Source: Bacteroidota bacterium (GTDB lineage: Bacteria > Bacteroidota > Bacteroidia > Bacteroidales > VadinHA17). From it: a stretch of 64,000 nucleotides of DNA. Positions 17,030 to 26,094 of this stretch are shown one piece after another (within the stretch, counting starts at the first letter, position 1; each line of letters opens with the position of its first letter). The notes beneath the pieces were generated by a model that did not search any database, was not told the DNA's origin, and was given only the letters and a program-made list of their open reading frames with translations. The DNA lies in NCBI GenBank assembly GCA_018262715.1, contig JADFDS010000004.1, forward strand, positions 35,664-99,663, in the 5' to 3' direction. The position numbers and the translations under genes were made by a program.

Positions 17030-19015
17030 CTATTTTTTAGGTAATGGACGTCCGCTTTGTTTTGCCGCAGCTTCAAGACGCTGCTGCCATTTTGACTTTT
17101 TGACCGGCTTCTTTTTGTTTTCCTCTATCTTCTTAAGTATCTCTGATTCACTTACAAACCGCCGTGAAAACTGTGTCTGAATTATCGAAATCACGTTTGC
17201 AAGGAAATAATAATATGTCAGACCCGACGAGAAATTGTTCAATATAAACATGAACATTACGGGCATTATGTACATCATCGTTTTCATCCCCGGCATCTGC
17301 TCCTGCCCTCCTGCAGGGCTGCTTATTTTGGTGGTGACAATTGTCGAAGCCGTCATGAGCAGTGTGAAGAGACTCACATGATCACCATACATCGGGATGG
17401 TGAAGGGCAGATTAAGGATGCTGTCATAGGTCGAGAGATCCTGGGCCCAGAGGAATGACTGCTGCCTCAGCTCGATGGAGGCGGGGAAGAAGCGGAACAT
17501 GGCAAACAGGATAGGCATCTGCAGAAGCATCGGAAGACAGCCGCCCATGGGACTTACCCCTGCCTTCTTGTACAGGTCCATCGTCGCCTGCTGTTTCTTC
17601 ATCGCATCCTCCTGCTTCGGAAACTTCTTGGCAATTTCATCCACCATTGGTTTCATCACCCTCATCTTGGCCTGGCTGATGAATGACTTGTGCGTAAGCG
17701 GAAAGAGGACCAGCTTGATAATCAGTGTCAGGATCAATATTATTAATCCGTAGTTGACAATAAAGTTGTCAAGAAGGTTGAAGATCGGTATGATGACAAA
17801 CTGGTTTATCCACCTGATTATGTTCCTGCCCAGGAAAACCAGTTCTTCAAGCTGCATGTCATACTTTTTCATCAGGGTGAAGCTGTTGGGACCGAAATAA
17901 AACTGCATCTTCACCGTACTGTTGTCACTGTGGGCATAGGGCACACCAATCTCTGACTCGAAGAACCTCAGGTACCTGGAGGTGGGATCAGCGTTGGTGG
18001 AAGAGACCGCTGCATTGAGGAAGAAATCATCAGCTATAAGCACCGATGAAAAGAACTGATCCTTGTATGCTATCCAGTCTGTCTTCATCAGGCTCTCGGT
18101 GACCATATCCTTCTTCTGTCTCTGCATCCTGGTGCCGCCAAGGTCCACCACATCCTCCTGGTAGACCTTGTACTTCAGACCCGTGTACATGTCTTCATTC
18201 TGCCTGCCCTTCTCCTGTTGCGGGATATACATCTTCCAGTCAAGCGCCATCGATGTGGTATTGGCCGGAATGACAGAAGAGAGTGAGCTGAAAACCGATT
18301 CCAACCCGATCATGTAATCATCAGGCTGCATAGTGTAGACAAAATCAATGTATGCGCCGTTTGATGCCTCGAGCCTCATGGTCAGGCTTGCCGGGCTTCC
18401 GCTGACAACCACCGGTCCCTGGTAACCCACCGGGGTGAAGTAAAGCTCATCAGTCCGTATGGGTTTGTTGTCAAGTGTAAAAAACTTGTAGCCGAACACG
18501 GTGGAGTCGCCGTCAAAAAGCACAACCGGACGACCGTCATGCGTGCTGTATTTTTTCAGCATGACTGAATAGGGTTTGCCTCCCCTGGCGGCAATCTTCA
18601 TGACCATGAGGTCATTCTCAAGGGTATAAAACTCATCCAGCCCGTGAGTTCTGGAACTAAAGACACCGAATGCCGTACTGTCAGTCACCCTCCCGGGCAC
18701 TGAACCCTGCAGGGCAGCTGTAGTATCTGTTGTTCCGGCAGTCAGAGCGGCTGAATCAGGCTGCTGCACGCTTCCCAGTCCCAGCTGTTTGTTCAGGTCT
18801 GTTAGCTTTTGAATTGTAGGCTGATCCTTTGGTTTGTAATTAAGCGCCCTTATATATGCCTCTCGGGCCTGATCATAATTACCGGCGGTATAAAGAGAAT
18901 CGGCATATTCCTTCTCAGCCTCGAAGAATTTCCCCATCCTGTGATTGTTGTACAGGCTGAATCCCATAAAGATCAGGAAGATCAGGATGATGCCGGTTAC
19001 TGTATTTCTATCCAT
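17030..19015 (-). CDS. yidC: Membrane protein insertase YidC/Oxa1
   Basis: A 661-residue inner-membrane insertase. The first transmembrane helix lies at about residues 5-23 (TGIILIFLIFMGFSLY). A large periplasmic beta-supersandwich domain (about 90-370) follows. The Oxa1 core has the helices around NYGLIILILTLIIKLVLFPL and MGGCLPMLLQMPILFAMFRF, and a basic tail (KKPVKKSKWQQR). It inserts and folds membrane proteins alone or with SecYEG. I chose ATG 19015, which begins directly before the first helix; the longer frame to 19069 would overlap the pyrG stop and add 18 polar residues. It is 28 nt after pyrG on the same strand, a common Bacteroidota order. Confidence 0.95.
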   Translation of the reverse strand: MDRNTVTGIILIFLIFMGFSLYNNHRMGKFFEAEKEYADSLYTAGNYDQAREAYIRALNYKPKDQPTIQKLTDLNKQLGLGSVQQPDSAALTAGTTDTTAALQGSVPGRVTDSTAFGVFSSRTHGLDEFYTLENDLMVMKIAARGGKPYSVMLKKYSTHDGRPVVLFDGDSTVFGYKFFTLDNKPIRTDELYFTPVGYQGPVVVSGSPASLTMRLEASNGAYIDFVYTMQPDDYMIGLESVFSSLSSVIPANTTSMALDWKMYIPQQEKGRQNEDMYTGLKYKVYQEDVVDLGGTRMQRQKKDMVTESLMKTDWIAYKDQFFSSVLIADDFFLNAAVSSTNADPTSRYLRFFESEIGVPYAHSDNSTVKMQFYFGPNSFTLMKKYDMQLEELVFLGRNIIRWINQFVIIPIFNLLDNFIVNYGLIILILTLIIKLVLFPLTHKSFISQAKMRVMKPMVDEIAKKFPKQEDAMKKQQATMDLYKKAGVSPMGGCLPMLLQMPILFAMFRFFPASIELRQQSFLWAQDLSTYDSILNLPFTIPMYGDHVSLFTLLMTASTIVTTKISSPAGGQEQMPGMKTMMYIMPVMFMFILNNFSSGLTYYYFLANVISIIQTQFSRRFVSESEILKKIEENKKKPVKKSKWQQRLEAAAKQSGRPLPKK

Positions 19016-19043
19016 TATTTTTTTATTCCCTGTTTTATTGTTA

Positions 19044-20648
19044 TTATTTTCTGATACATGCCCTGACAAATCCGACGAACAGAGGGTGGGGTTTAATCAC
19101 AGTGCTGCTGTACTCTGGATGAAACTGCACTCCCACGAACCACCTGTGGGACGGTATCTCAATGATTTCGACCAGGCCTGACTCAGGGTTGGTGCCGCAT
19201 GCAATCATTCCTGCATTGCGGAAGTCGGCGAGGTATTTATTGTTGAACTCGTACCTGTGACGGTGACGTTCAGATATCTCTTCCTTCCTGTAGCACTTCC
19301 AGGCTTCAGATCCGTGAAGGAGTTCGCATTTGTAGCTTCCCAGCCTCATGGTTCCACCCTTCTCCGTAATGCTTTTCTGCTCCTCCATCAGGTCAATGAC
19401 GGGGTGTTTTGCCTTGGGATTGATCTCGGTGGAATGAGCCCCCTCAAGCCCCAGAACATTCCTTGCAAATTCAATCACAGCACACTGCATACCCAGGCAT
19501 ATTCCCAGGAAAGGAATATCATTGGTGCGGGCATAATTCACCGTAAGAATCTTGCCCTCTATGCCCCGAGAACCAAACCCCGGTGCCACAACAATGCCGT
19601 CATAGCCATCAAGCATTGTCCTGTAATTGGCATCAGTGATCTCCTCTGAATGAATCATTGTCACTTCCGCAGCGGCCTCATTTGCGGCCCCGGCATGTAT
19701 AAACGACTCGGAGATGGATTTATAGGCGTCAGCCAGCTCAACATACTTGCCGACCAGCGCAATCCTCACCCGGTGCGCAGGGTTCTTGAGCTTATGCAGG
19801 AATTCCTTCCATTCTGCAAGGGAAGGTTCCTCGCCCGGAGACAGGCCAAGCTTCCGCAGAACCGTCAGGTCAAGCATCTCCTTCTGCATCATGAGAGGCA
19901 CCTCATATATGGTGGAGACATCAATTGACTCCACCACGGCGCCGGGTTCAACGTTGCAGAAGAGGGCCACTTTCTTCCTCAGATCCTCAGTCAGGGGATG
20001 TTCGGTGCGAAGCACCAGCACGTCAGGCTGTATCCCCTCTTCCAGCAGCATTTTTACCGAATGCTGCGTGGGCTTCGTCTTAAGCTCACCGGAAGCATGC
20101 AGGAATGGCACCAGCGTCAGGTGTATCACCACACAGTTCTGGGGACCGAGCTCCCACCGCATCTGCCTTACTGACTCAATATAGGGAAGCGATTCAATGT
20201 CACCCACCGTTCCGCCAATCTCCGTGATGACAATCTCATAGTTGCCACCTGAACCCACAATCTTAATGCTCCGCTTGATCTCATCAGTGATGTGAGGTAT
20301 GATCTGCACGGTCTTTCCAAGATAATCTCCCCGGCGCTCCTTGTTTATTACCGACTGGTATATCCTCCCTGTGGTGACGTTGTTTGCCTGGGTGGTGTGG
20401 ACATTCAGGAAACGTTCGTAATGACCGAGGTCAAGATCGGTCTCGGCGCCGTCAACGGTGACATAGCACTCGCCATGCTCATAGGGATTAAGGGTTCCCG
20501 GGTCGACATTTATATAAGGATCAAGCTTCTGAATGGTCACAGAATACCCGCGCGCCTGAAGGAGCTTCGCGAGGCTGGCAGAAATGATACCTTTGCCCAG
20601 CGATGACGTGACCCCGCCGGTTACAAAAACATACTTAACGTCTGTCAC
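19044..20648 (-). CDS. pyrG: CTP synthase
   Basis: A 534-residue enzyme that makes CTP from UTP with glutamine and ATP. The N-terminal synthetase domain begins [17 protein letters not shown], including the P-loop. It carries the GGTVGDIES block near 150 and the [14 protein letters not shown] linker near 295. The C-terminal class I glutamine amidotransferase domain has the nucleophile in [10 protein letters not shown] and the partner His-Glu in [10 protein letters not shown]. Length is standard. It stands between the DUF349 gene (37-nt gap) and yidC (28-nt gap) and is probably co-transcribed with both. Confidence 0.98.
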   Translation of the reverse strand: MTDVKYVFVTGGVTSSLGKGIISASLAKLLQARGYSVTIQKLDPYINVDPGTLNPYEHGECYVTVDGAETDLDLGHYERFLNVHTTQANNVTTGRIYQSVINKERRGDYLGKTVQIIPHITDEIKRSIKIVGSGGNYEIVITEIGGTVGDIESLPYIESVRQMRWELGPQNCVVIHLTLVPFLHASGELKTKPTQHSVKMLLEEGIQPDVLVLRTEHPLTEDLRKKVALFCNVEPGAVVESIDVSTIYEVPLMMQKEMLDLTVLRKLGLSPGEEPSLAEWKEFLHKLKNPAHRVRIALVGKYVELADAYKSISESFIHAGAANEAAAEVTMIHSEEITDANYRTMLDGYDGIVVAPGFGSRGIEGKILTVNYARTNDIPFLGICLGMQCAVIEFARNVLGLEGAHSTEINPKAKHPVIDLMEEQKSITEKGGTMRLGSYKCELLHGSEAWKCYRKEEISERHRHRYEFNNKYLADFRNAGMIACGTNPESGLVEIIEIPSHRWFVGVQFHPEYSSTVIKPHPLFVGFVRACIRK

Positions 20649-20685
20649 TGCTTATCCTCTTATGTTATTGGCTGAATGGGAATTA

Positions 20686-22818
20686 CTATTCCTCGTACAT
20701 TGAACTGTCAATCAGCTTGACCTTTTCCTCAAGAATCTTGATATTCCGCCTGGCTTCGGCTATCTTTTCCTCCACCTCCCTGATCATTGTGTCAGCGTTG
20801 GCTGATTTTGCAAAGAAACCTATGTTATTCTCCCAGAGAACTATATCGCTCTCAAGCTGTTTGATCTTGCTGTAGAATTTTTCCCGTTCACCCCTCACTT
20901 TCCTTGCTGCGCGAGGATTTGATTTTGCACTGTCAACCTTGCTGCTGTAGCGAAGGATATTCTTGTCCTCGTCATCAAGCTTCAGCTTGTCGAATTGCCT
21001 GTTGAGAACCTCCTTGTATCTGCGGGCTATCTCCTCCTTCCTGTTGAAGGGCACATATCCGATCTCTGTCCACCTTTTCTGGATATCCTTGAGCAGGTCG
21101 AAACCAGCCCTCATATCCTCACCCGGGTCAAATGCCTCAAGCTCATCCAGAATTGCCAGTTTGGCCTTGAGGTTATCTTCGTAGGAGGTATCCCTCCCTG
21201 CGAAGTATTCGGATTTCCGTGTAAAGAAGGTGTCACAGGCCTTGCGGAACCGCTTCCATACCTTCTCGGAGTATTTCTTCGGGACGGGCCCGATATCCTT
21301 CCACTCTTTCTGCAGCCGGATGAGCATCTCGCTGGTATCCTTCCAGTCACTGCTCTCCTGCAGTGCTTCAGCCTTGAGACAGAGTTCAGTCTTGAGCTGG
21401 AGGTTCCTTACCTGGACCTCCTTGCTCTCGGCAAAGAATGCCCGCTTCTTTTCAAAGAAGGTGTCGCAGGCTGCTCTGAACCGCTGGTAAATCTTGTTGT
21501 TGTGCTTCTTGGGAGCAAATCCGATAGTCTTCCACAGCTTCTGACATTCAAGTATAGCTTCTGACTTCTCCCTGAAGTCGGCAAAGGTAAGTATCTCTCC
21601 TGCTGCTATCTCTTCAACCTTCTCACAAAGTGCGGTCTTGGCATCGAGGTTGTGTTTCTGGTCATCCTTCTGCTTCTCGAAGAACTCATGATGCCTCTTG
21701 TTTACCTTTGAGGTTGCTTCGCGGAAACGTTCCCAAACGTCATTCTTGTTTTCATGAGGAACCGGACCGATCTCACGCCACTGATTGTGGAAATCCTGCA
21801 ATAGTTTGAAGGCGTTGACCGCATTGGGTTCAAGGAGCAGTTCCTCAGCCTTTTCACACAAAACAATCTTGGCCTCAAGGTTCTTCTTCAGGTCAAGGTC
21901 TCTCAGCTCACGGTTAATCTTTATATAGTCATAGAAGATCTCGACACTGTGGTGATAGTTCTCCCACAGATCCTTGACGGCTGTCTGCGGCACAATGCCT
22001 ATGCTATGCCATTCATTCTGAAGGTTCCGGAACTCCTGGAAGGTCTTGTTGATAGCCTCCTCACGGTTCACGAGATCTTTTATCTGTTCTATTATTTCAA
22101 CCTTTTTGCGCAGATTGTCCTGTTTCTCACTCTCCTGTATCCTGTTAAGTTCACTTCTGCGGCTGCGGTAGGTTTCAAGGATGGTTTTGATCCTGTTCTC
22201 CAGATCATCGGGTTCAGGCCTGAATTCATCAATATTCCCGCCCTCCTTTGCAAAATTCAGCCTCTTCTCATTGAATTCCGCCTTTGTCTTCCTGTAAAAG
22301 TACTCCTTAATCCGGGCAACATCATCCATGATCTCGGCAGGAGGACGGTTCTCGACAATGAGGGCAAGCGTCTCCACGAGTTCCTTCCTTGAGAATCCGC
22401 TGTAGTCTACCGGGGGAAGCTCAATCTCATCATAGTTGACTGACTCCGTTTCAGCTGCATCGCCTTCAGGCGATGATTCCTCCGGAACAGCTTCTTCCTC
22501 TGCCTTTGCGTCGCCGGCGGCAATCTCTTCAGCTTCCTCAGCCACAGCATCGGAGGCAATTTCTTTCTCTTTATCAGTCAGAGCTTCGGAAGCAATCTCT
22601 TCAGCTTCCTCAGCTACGGCATCGGAGGCAACATCTTCCTCTTTATCAGGTACGGCATCGGCTGGAATATCTTCCCCATTTGCGGTTACGGATTCAGCGG
22701 CAGGCTGCCCGACCGCGTCAACCATTTCAGCATTCTCTTCCGCAGATTCGCTGGTCTTTTCTTTACCATCGAATTGTTCATCATGAACAGAGTCTTCCGG
22801 ATTTCTTGTAGTCATCAT
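20686..22818 (-). CDS. DUF349 repeat protein with acidic N-terminus
   Basis: A 710-residue cytoplasmic protein of helical DUF349 repeats. Repeating cores such as LQNEWHSIGIVP, FHNQWREIGPVP, CQKLWKTIGFAP, LQKEWKDIGPVP and IQKRWTEIGYVP are seen at about 75-residue spacing, each followed by a WxxFR-like segment. The first 130 residues are Ala/Glu/Asp-rich and contain a 24-residue tandem duplication. A helical tail closes it (ILEEKVKLIDSSMYEE). Function is unknown; the fold is extended and helical, and the family is widespread in Bacteroidota and some proteobacteria. It heads the pyrG-yidC run. ATG 22818 is followed by a second ATG, so the start may be one codon later. Confidence 0.88.
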   Translation of the reverse strand: MMTTRNPEDSVHDEQFDGKEKTSESAEENAEMVDAVGQPAAESVTANGEDIPADAVPDKEEDVASDAVAEEAEEIASEALTDKEKEIASDAVAEEAEEIAAGDAKAEEEAVPEESSPEGDAAETESVNYDEIELPPVDYSGFSRKELVETLALIVENRPPAEIMDDVARIKEYFYRKTKAEFNEKRLNFAKEGGNIDEFRPEPDDLENRIKTILETYRSRRSELNRIQESEKQDNLRKKVEIIEQIKDLVNREEAINKTFQEFRNLQNEWHSIGIVPQTAVKDLWENYHHSVEIFYDYIKINRELRDLDLKKNLEAKIVLCEKAEELLLEPNAVNAFKLLQDFHNQWREIGPVPHENKNDVWERFREATSKVNKRHHEFFEKQKDDQKHNLDAKTALCEKVEEIAAGEILTFADFREKSEAILECQKLWKTIGFAPKKHNNKIYQRFRAACDTFFEKKRAFFAESKEVQVRNLQLKTELCLKAEALQESSDWKDTSEMLIRLQKEWKDIGPVPKKYSEKVWKRFRKACDTFFTRKSEYFAGRDTSYEDNLKAKLAILDELEAFDPGEDMRAGFDLLKDIQKRWTEIGYVPFNRKEEIARRYKEVLNRQFDKLKLDDEDKNILRYSSKVDSAKSNPRAARKVRGEREKFYSKIKQLESDIVLWENNIGFFAKSANADTMIREVEEKIAEARRNIKILEEKVKLIDSSMYEE
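22504..22647 (-). repeat. 72-bp tandem duplication within the DUF349 gene
   Basis: Two adjoining 72-bp units (22647-22576 and 22575-22504) encode 24-residue copies at residues 58-81 and 82-105. Both contain the core ASDAVAEEAEEIA. The unit stays in frame and lengthens the acidic linker, so copy number could vary between strains. Confidence 0.75.
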
Positions 22819-22967
22819 TAATCCTTTTTCTTCAGTGCTTCATACAAAGGAGGATAGGATGAACCTCCCCCCTTTTTTTCAAACCACGAAAATAATGGAT
22901 TATTGGTAAAACTCAAACCAATACCCCATTTAAATGAGGCGCAATGCCGGCAGAGCTTCAAATTGTT

Positions 22968-22975
22968 TATTTTTG
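22968..22975 (+). promoter_or_regulatory. -7 box before the small membrane protein gene
   Basis: TATTTTTG fits the TAnnTTTG box. Transcription would begin near 22982, after the upstream ATG at 22944 but before the ATG at 23001, which supports the shorter protein. Confidence 0.45.
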
Positions 22976-23000
22976 CCTGTCAGATTCACGATCATCTACC

Positions 23001-23183
23001 ATGGAAAAGAAAGACATCATAATTCTTGTTGCGGCATTTGTGCTTGCAGGCTTTTCTCTTTACAGGAAGTACATGAAGAAGAAAGAAAGCTCATCCGGCA
23101 ACACGCCTCTCAAAAAATCTGGCAGAAGCAGCCTGAAGGACCAGGCGGATGATTACGAACCCTATTCCGGCGGGAAAAGCTGA
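23001..23183 (+). CDS. Small single-pass membrane protein of unknown function
   Basis: A 60-residue protein with one hydrophobic helix (IIILVAAFVLAGFSLY, residues 5-20), then a strongly basic stretch (RKYMKKKE) and a polar tail with acidic residues. The positive charges after the helix predict an inside-facing C-terminus. A longer frame from 22944 exists, but the TATTTTTG box at 22968-22975 lies inside it, so ATG 23001 is preferred. I do not recognise a family. It is divergent from the DUF349 gene and convergent with the C39 exporter (18-nt gap). Regular codon use and clean topology argue for a real gene. Confidence 0.6.
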   Translation: MEKKDIIILVAAFVLAGFSLYRKYMKKKESSSGNTPLKKSGRSSLKDQADDYEPYSGGKS

Positions 23184-23201
23184 GAGCGGTGAAGAGCCGG
23201 T

Positions 23202-25388
23202 CTACCGGCCCATCTCAAGCTGGTCTCTGATAAGCCTGTAATACGTACCTTTCATGGCGGTAAGGCTTGCGTGTGTTCCCGATTCGGCCACCCTGCCTGC
23301 CTCAAGCACGACTATGTTGTCTGCATGCCGCACTGTGCTGAGCCTGTGAGCCACAACCACCACTGTTCGCCCGGCATAGAATTCCGCCAGGTTTTCGACG
23401 ATCATTTTTTCGTTCGAGGCGTCAAGAGCGCTTGTGGCCTCGTCAAGGAGAAGAAGCGCGGGTTTCCTGTATACGACCCTGGCAATCAGGATCCGTTGCC
23501 GCTGACCCTGGCTGAGACCGTGGCCTCCCTGCCCGACGCGGGTCTGGAGTCCTGATGGCAGCATGTCAAGCATGGGCTTCAGCCTGGCCACTCTTACTGC
23601 CTCTGCCACCTTTTCAGCGTCAGGATTCTCCACTCCGGGGGCAATGTTGCCCATTATGGTGTCCGGGAAAATATACCCCTCCTGCATTACGGCACCGGTA
23701 TTCTTTCTTAGTGATGAGATTCTTATGTCTTCCAGCCTCGTACCTCCGATGTATATATCACCCTCCTCTGCCCTGTAGAAACCGAGCAGCATCTTCAACA
23801 GGGTGGTCTTCCCCGATCCGCTCTCCCCCACCACGGCAGTGACCTTGCCTGCCGGTATGGAAAGGTCCAGGTTGCGAAGGACCCATGGTGAACCCGGTCC
23901 CTCGTATCTGAAAGAGAGGTTTCTCACCTCGACATCTGCCTTTTCAGGCATCTCTGCAGCATCGGCTGCCACGGATTCTTCCTCGGGGGCCATGGCATGC
24001 ACCTCGGCCAGCCGTTCAAGGCTGATCCTTGCATCCTGGGTGGCTCTCATGAAATTTACTATCTGTGAGACGGGGCCGTTAAGCTGCCCGGTGATGAACT
24101 GCACCGCCAGCATCATTCCCAGGGTCATTGAGCCGTTGATGACAAGTGTTGCTGAAATTACTGTAATGAAAATATTGACAGATTCGTGAATAAGCGTTCC
24201 CCCTGCGGTCTGGAACTGAAGTATCCTCAGTCCCCTGATCCGGGTATTGTATATTGCGTGCTGCTGTGCCTCCCATTCCTTCCGGTTTGTGGCCTCGTTG
24301 CCGGCGAGCTTTATCTCCTGCATGCCGTTGACGATGTTGATCATCCTGTTCCCGGCCTCGGCCATCTGTATGAAACGCATGTTGTCAAGACGCTCGCGGG
24401 CCGGCATGAAAAGAGTGACATACAGTACGTAAAGGGCAGTGCCGGCGAGGAATATCAGCAACACCCTGGTGCTGTAGATCCCGAGGACCACCCCGAAAAC
24501 CACAAAATTGAAAAGGGAAAAGAGAATGGCAAGGCTTGAAGAGGTCAGGTAATTCTCAATCCGGCTGTTGTCATCGATTCTCTGAAGTATATCGCCGTTC
24601 AGCTTTGTATCGAAGTAGGCAATCGGCAATCCCATCAGGCGGGCAAGGAAGTCCGAAACAATATTGATATTCAGTCTTGTACCCATATGCAGAAGAAGCC
24701 ATCCCCGTGTGAATTCCACAGCGAGCCTTCCGGCAGTAAGGGCAAGCTGGCCGCTCAGCACAAGCCAGATGAACTTAATATCGCGTCCGGCTATCCCCCT
24801 GTCGATTATTGCCTGTGTCAGGAAGGGGAAGACAAGCTGGATGGCACTGGATACGAGCAAGCCGGCAATAAGGAAGATTATCTGCTTCCGGTAAGGTCTG
24901 AGGTAGGGCAGCAGGAATTCGAAGCCGCCCTTTGGCGGCGGATCATCATGCAGCGCTTCGAATCCGGGTCCGGGCTCCAGCAACAATGCCATCCCCGCAG
25001 GCTCACCGGCTGCCTCCCCGGATATCCATCCCTGCCTGAACTCATCCAGGGTCATTTTTATCCTGCCAATGGCAGGGTCACTAACCCAGACAGCTTTCTC
25101 ACCAATCCTGTTGATGACTATGAAATGATTCTGATGCCAGTGCGCAATGCATGGCAGAGGAGCTTCCTCCCTGAGCCTGCTGAAGGGTATCTTCACCCCT
25201 GCAACCCTGAACCCGATACTCTCCGCCGCTGTTTTCAGACCCAGGAATGATACCCCTTCACGGGTGATCCATGCCTTTCTCCTTATTGTCTCAAGTGACA
25301 GACGTTTGCCATGACACATTGCCACCATGCTGATGCATGCGGGCCCGCAATCCATGGCATCATGCTGCCTGACAAACGGAAATCTCAT
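23202..25388 (-). CDS. C39-peptidase ABC exporter (double-glycine leader processing)
   Basis: A 728-residue fusion of three domains. Residues 1-130 are a C39 cysteine peptidase with Cys14 (MDCGPACISM), His88 (HWHQNHFIVI) and Asp104 (VSDPAIG). This class cuts leaders after Gly-Gly while exporting the peptide. Residues 165-460 are the six-helix ABC membrane domain. The ATPase has Walker A GESGSGKTTLL near 525, signature LSQGQRQRILIAR and Walker B LLLLDEATSALD. The frame opens as far as 25430, but a TACATTTG -7 box at 25413-25420 would start transcription near 25406, leaving ATG 25388 as the first usable start. The small peptide at 29443 is its likely local substrate. Divergent from the sigma gene. 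Confidence 0.9.
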   Translation of the reverse strand: MRFPFVRQHDAMDCGPACISMVAMCHGKRLSLETIRRKAWITREGVSFLGLKTAAESIGFRVAGVKIPFSRLREEAPLPCIAHWHQNHFIVINRIGEKAVWVSDPAIGRIKMTLDEFRQGWISGEAAGEPAGMALLLEPGPGFEALHDDPPPKGGFEFLLPYLRPYRKQIIFLIAGLLVSSAIQLVFPFLTQAIIDRGIAGRDIKFIWLVLSGQLALTAGRLAVEFTRGWLLLHMGTRLNINIVSDFLARLMGLPIAYFDTKLNGDILQRIDDNSRIENYLTSSSLAILFSLFNFVVFGVVLGIYSTRVLLIFLAGTALYVLYVTLFMPARERLDNMRFIQMAEAGNRMINIVNGMQEIKLAGNEATNRKEWEAQQHAIYNTRIRGLRILQFQTAGGTLIHESVNIFITVISATLVINGSMTLGMMLAVQFITGQLNGPVSQIVNFMRATQDARISLERLAEVHAMAPEEESVAADAAEMPEKADVEVRNLSFRYEGPGSPWVLRNLDLSIPAGKVTAVVGESGSGKTTLLKMLLGFYRAEEGDIYIGGTRLEDIRISSLRKNTGAVMQEGYIFPDTIMGNIAPGVENPDAEKVAEAVRVARLKPMLDMLPSGLQTRVGQGGHGLSQGQRQRILIARVVYRKPALLLLDEATSALDASNEKMIVENLAEFYAGRTVVVVAHRLSTVRHADNIVVLEAGRVAESGTHASLTAMKGTYYRLIRDQLEMGR

Positions 25389-25412
25389 CTTGCAGAAGGA
25401 ATGACTCATTGC

Positions 25413-25420
25413 AAATGTAA
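25413..25420 (-). promoter_or_regulatory. -7 box of the C39 exporter gene
   Basis: On the minus strand this is TACATTTG, a full TAnnTTTG match, 24 nt before ATG 25388. No clear -33 element is seen. It decides the start of the exporter gene. Confidence 0.45.
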
Positions 25421-25502
25421 ATATATCCAATTAAAGCCGACTCACGCCGTTGAACTTAAAATGTGCGCCCCTGCATATTAACTGTATCGATTGCGGAAAT
25501 TG

Positions 25503-25510
25503 TATATTTG
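25503..25510 (+). promoter_or_regulatory. -7 box of the ECF sigma gene
   Basis: TATATTTG matches TAnnTTTG and would start transcription near 25517, about 11 nt before the TTG start codon of the sigma gene. The -33 element is poor. Confidence 0.45.
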
Positions 25511-25527
25511 CCAATTAAACCGCTTGT

Positions 25528-26094
25528 TTGGGATTATTCAGGAAGTACTCGGACCTTGACATCATTGATGGAGTCAGGCGGCAGGATAACCGTATCCTGT
25601 CATACCTGTATGATTCCTACTACGAGATGGTCAGTGACTATGTCAGGAAGAACAGCGGTACTGAGGATGATGCAGGCGAGGTAATGCAGGAATCGGTTGT
25701 AAACCTGTACAGGCAGGTCACCACCGGAGAGTTCTCGGTGAAGGCTGACCTCAAGGGCTATTTTTTCGGGATGGCGAGGAATGTCTGGAACGCGCAGCTG
25801 AGGCACCGCTCCAGGCTGGTCCATTTTGAGACCGAACCTGCCGATCATTCATCATCCGAGGATCTGACCAGGGCTACGCTTGAGCGAATAGTTGCCCGTT
25901 CATTCGCACTTCTTGCAGAGGATTGCCAGACGGTGCTCACCCTCTACGGAGACGGACTGTCTTACGAAGAGATTGCCAGCAGGATGGGATTGAAAAATGC
26001 TGCCTATGCCAGGAGAAAAAAGTATCTCTGCAAGGAAGCCCTGATGGAGATCATCAAGACAGATCCGGAATTTCATGATCTGGGTCCCCTGTAA
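25528..26094 (+). CDS. ECF-type RNA polymerase sigma factor
   Basis: A 188-residue sigma-70 family factor with only regions 2 and 4. Region 2 spans about 20-95, with LSYLYDSYYEMVSDYVRK for core binding and the KGYFFGMARNVWNAQLRH stretch for -10 recognition. Region 4 is a C-terminal helix-turn-helix (LSYEEIASRMGLKNAAYARR). The start is a TTG at 25528: an in-frame stop lies 12 nt upstream and no ATG precedes conserved region 2. It is divergent from the C39 exporter and its 3' end overlaps the CHAT gene by 22 nt in the convergent sense. It may direct the small regulon around it, with the TPR membrane protein at 29769 as possible anti-sigma; both points are inference. Confidence 0.9.
   Translation: MGLFRKYSDLDIIDGVRRQDNRILSYLYDSYYEMVSDYVRKNSGTEDDAGEVMQESVVNLYRQVTTGEFSVKADLKGYFFGMARNVWNAQLRHRSRLVHFETEPADHSSSEDLTRATLERIVARSFALLAEDCQTVLTLYGDGLSYEEIASRMGLKNAAYARRKKYLCKEALMEIIKTDPEFHDLGPL

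Noticed and set aside
20292..20606. Plus-strand open frame opposite pyrG
   Set aside because: Entirely antisense to the conserved synthetase domain of CTP synthase.
22504..22647. Possible CRISPR-like direct repeats
   Set aside because: The two 72-bp units abut with no spacers and encode a protein repeat; no CRISPR array is present.
22436..22786. Ser/Ala-rich open frame on the plus strand
   Set aside because: It is the antisense shadow of the acidic Ala/Glu repeats of the DUF349 gene; low complexity kept it open.
23196..23209. GCCGGT/ACCGGC hairpin at the 3' end of the C39 exporter gene
   Set aside because: It overlaps the stop codon and has no T run, so it was not called as a terminator.
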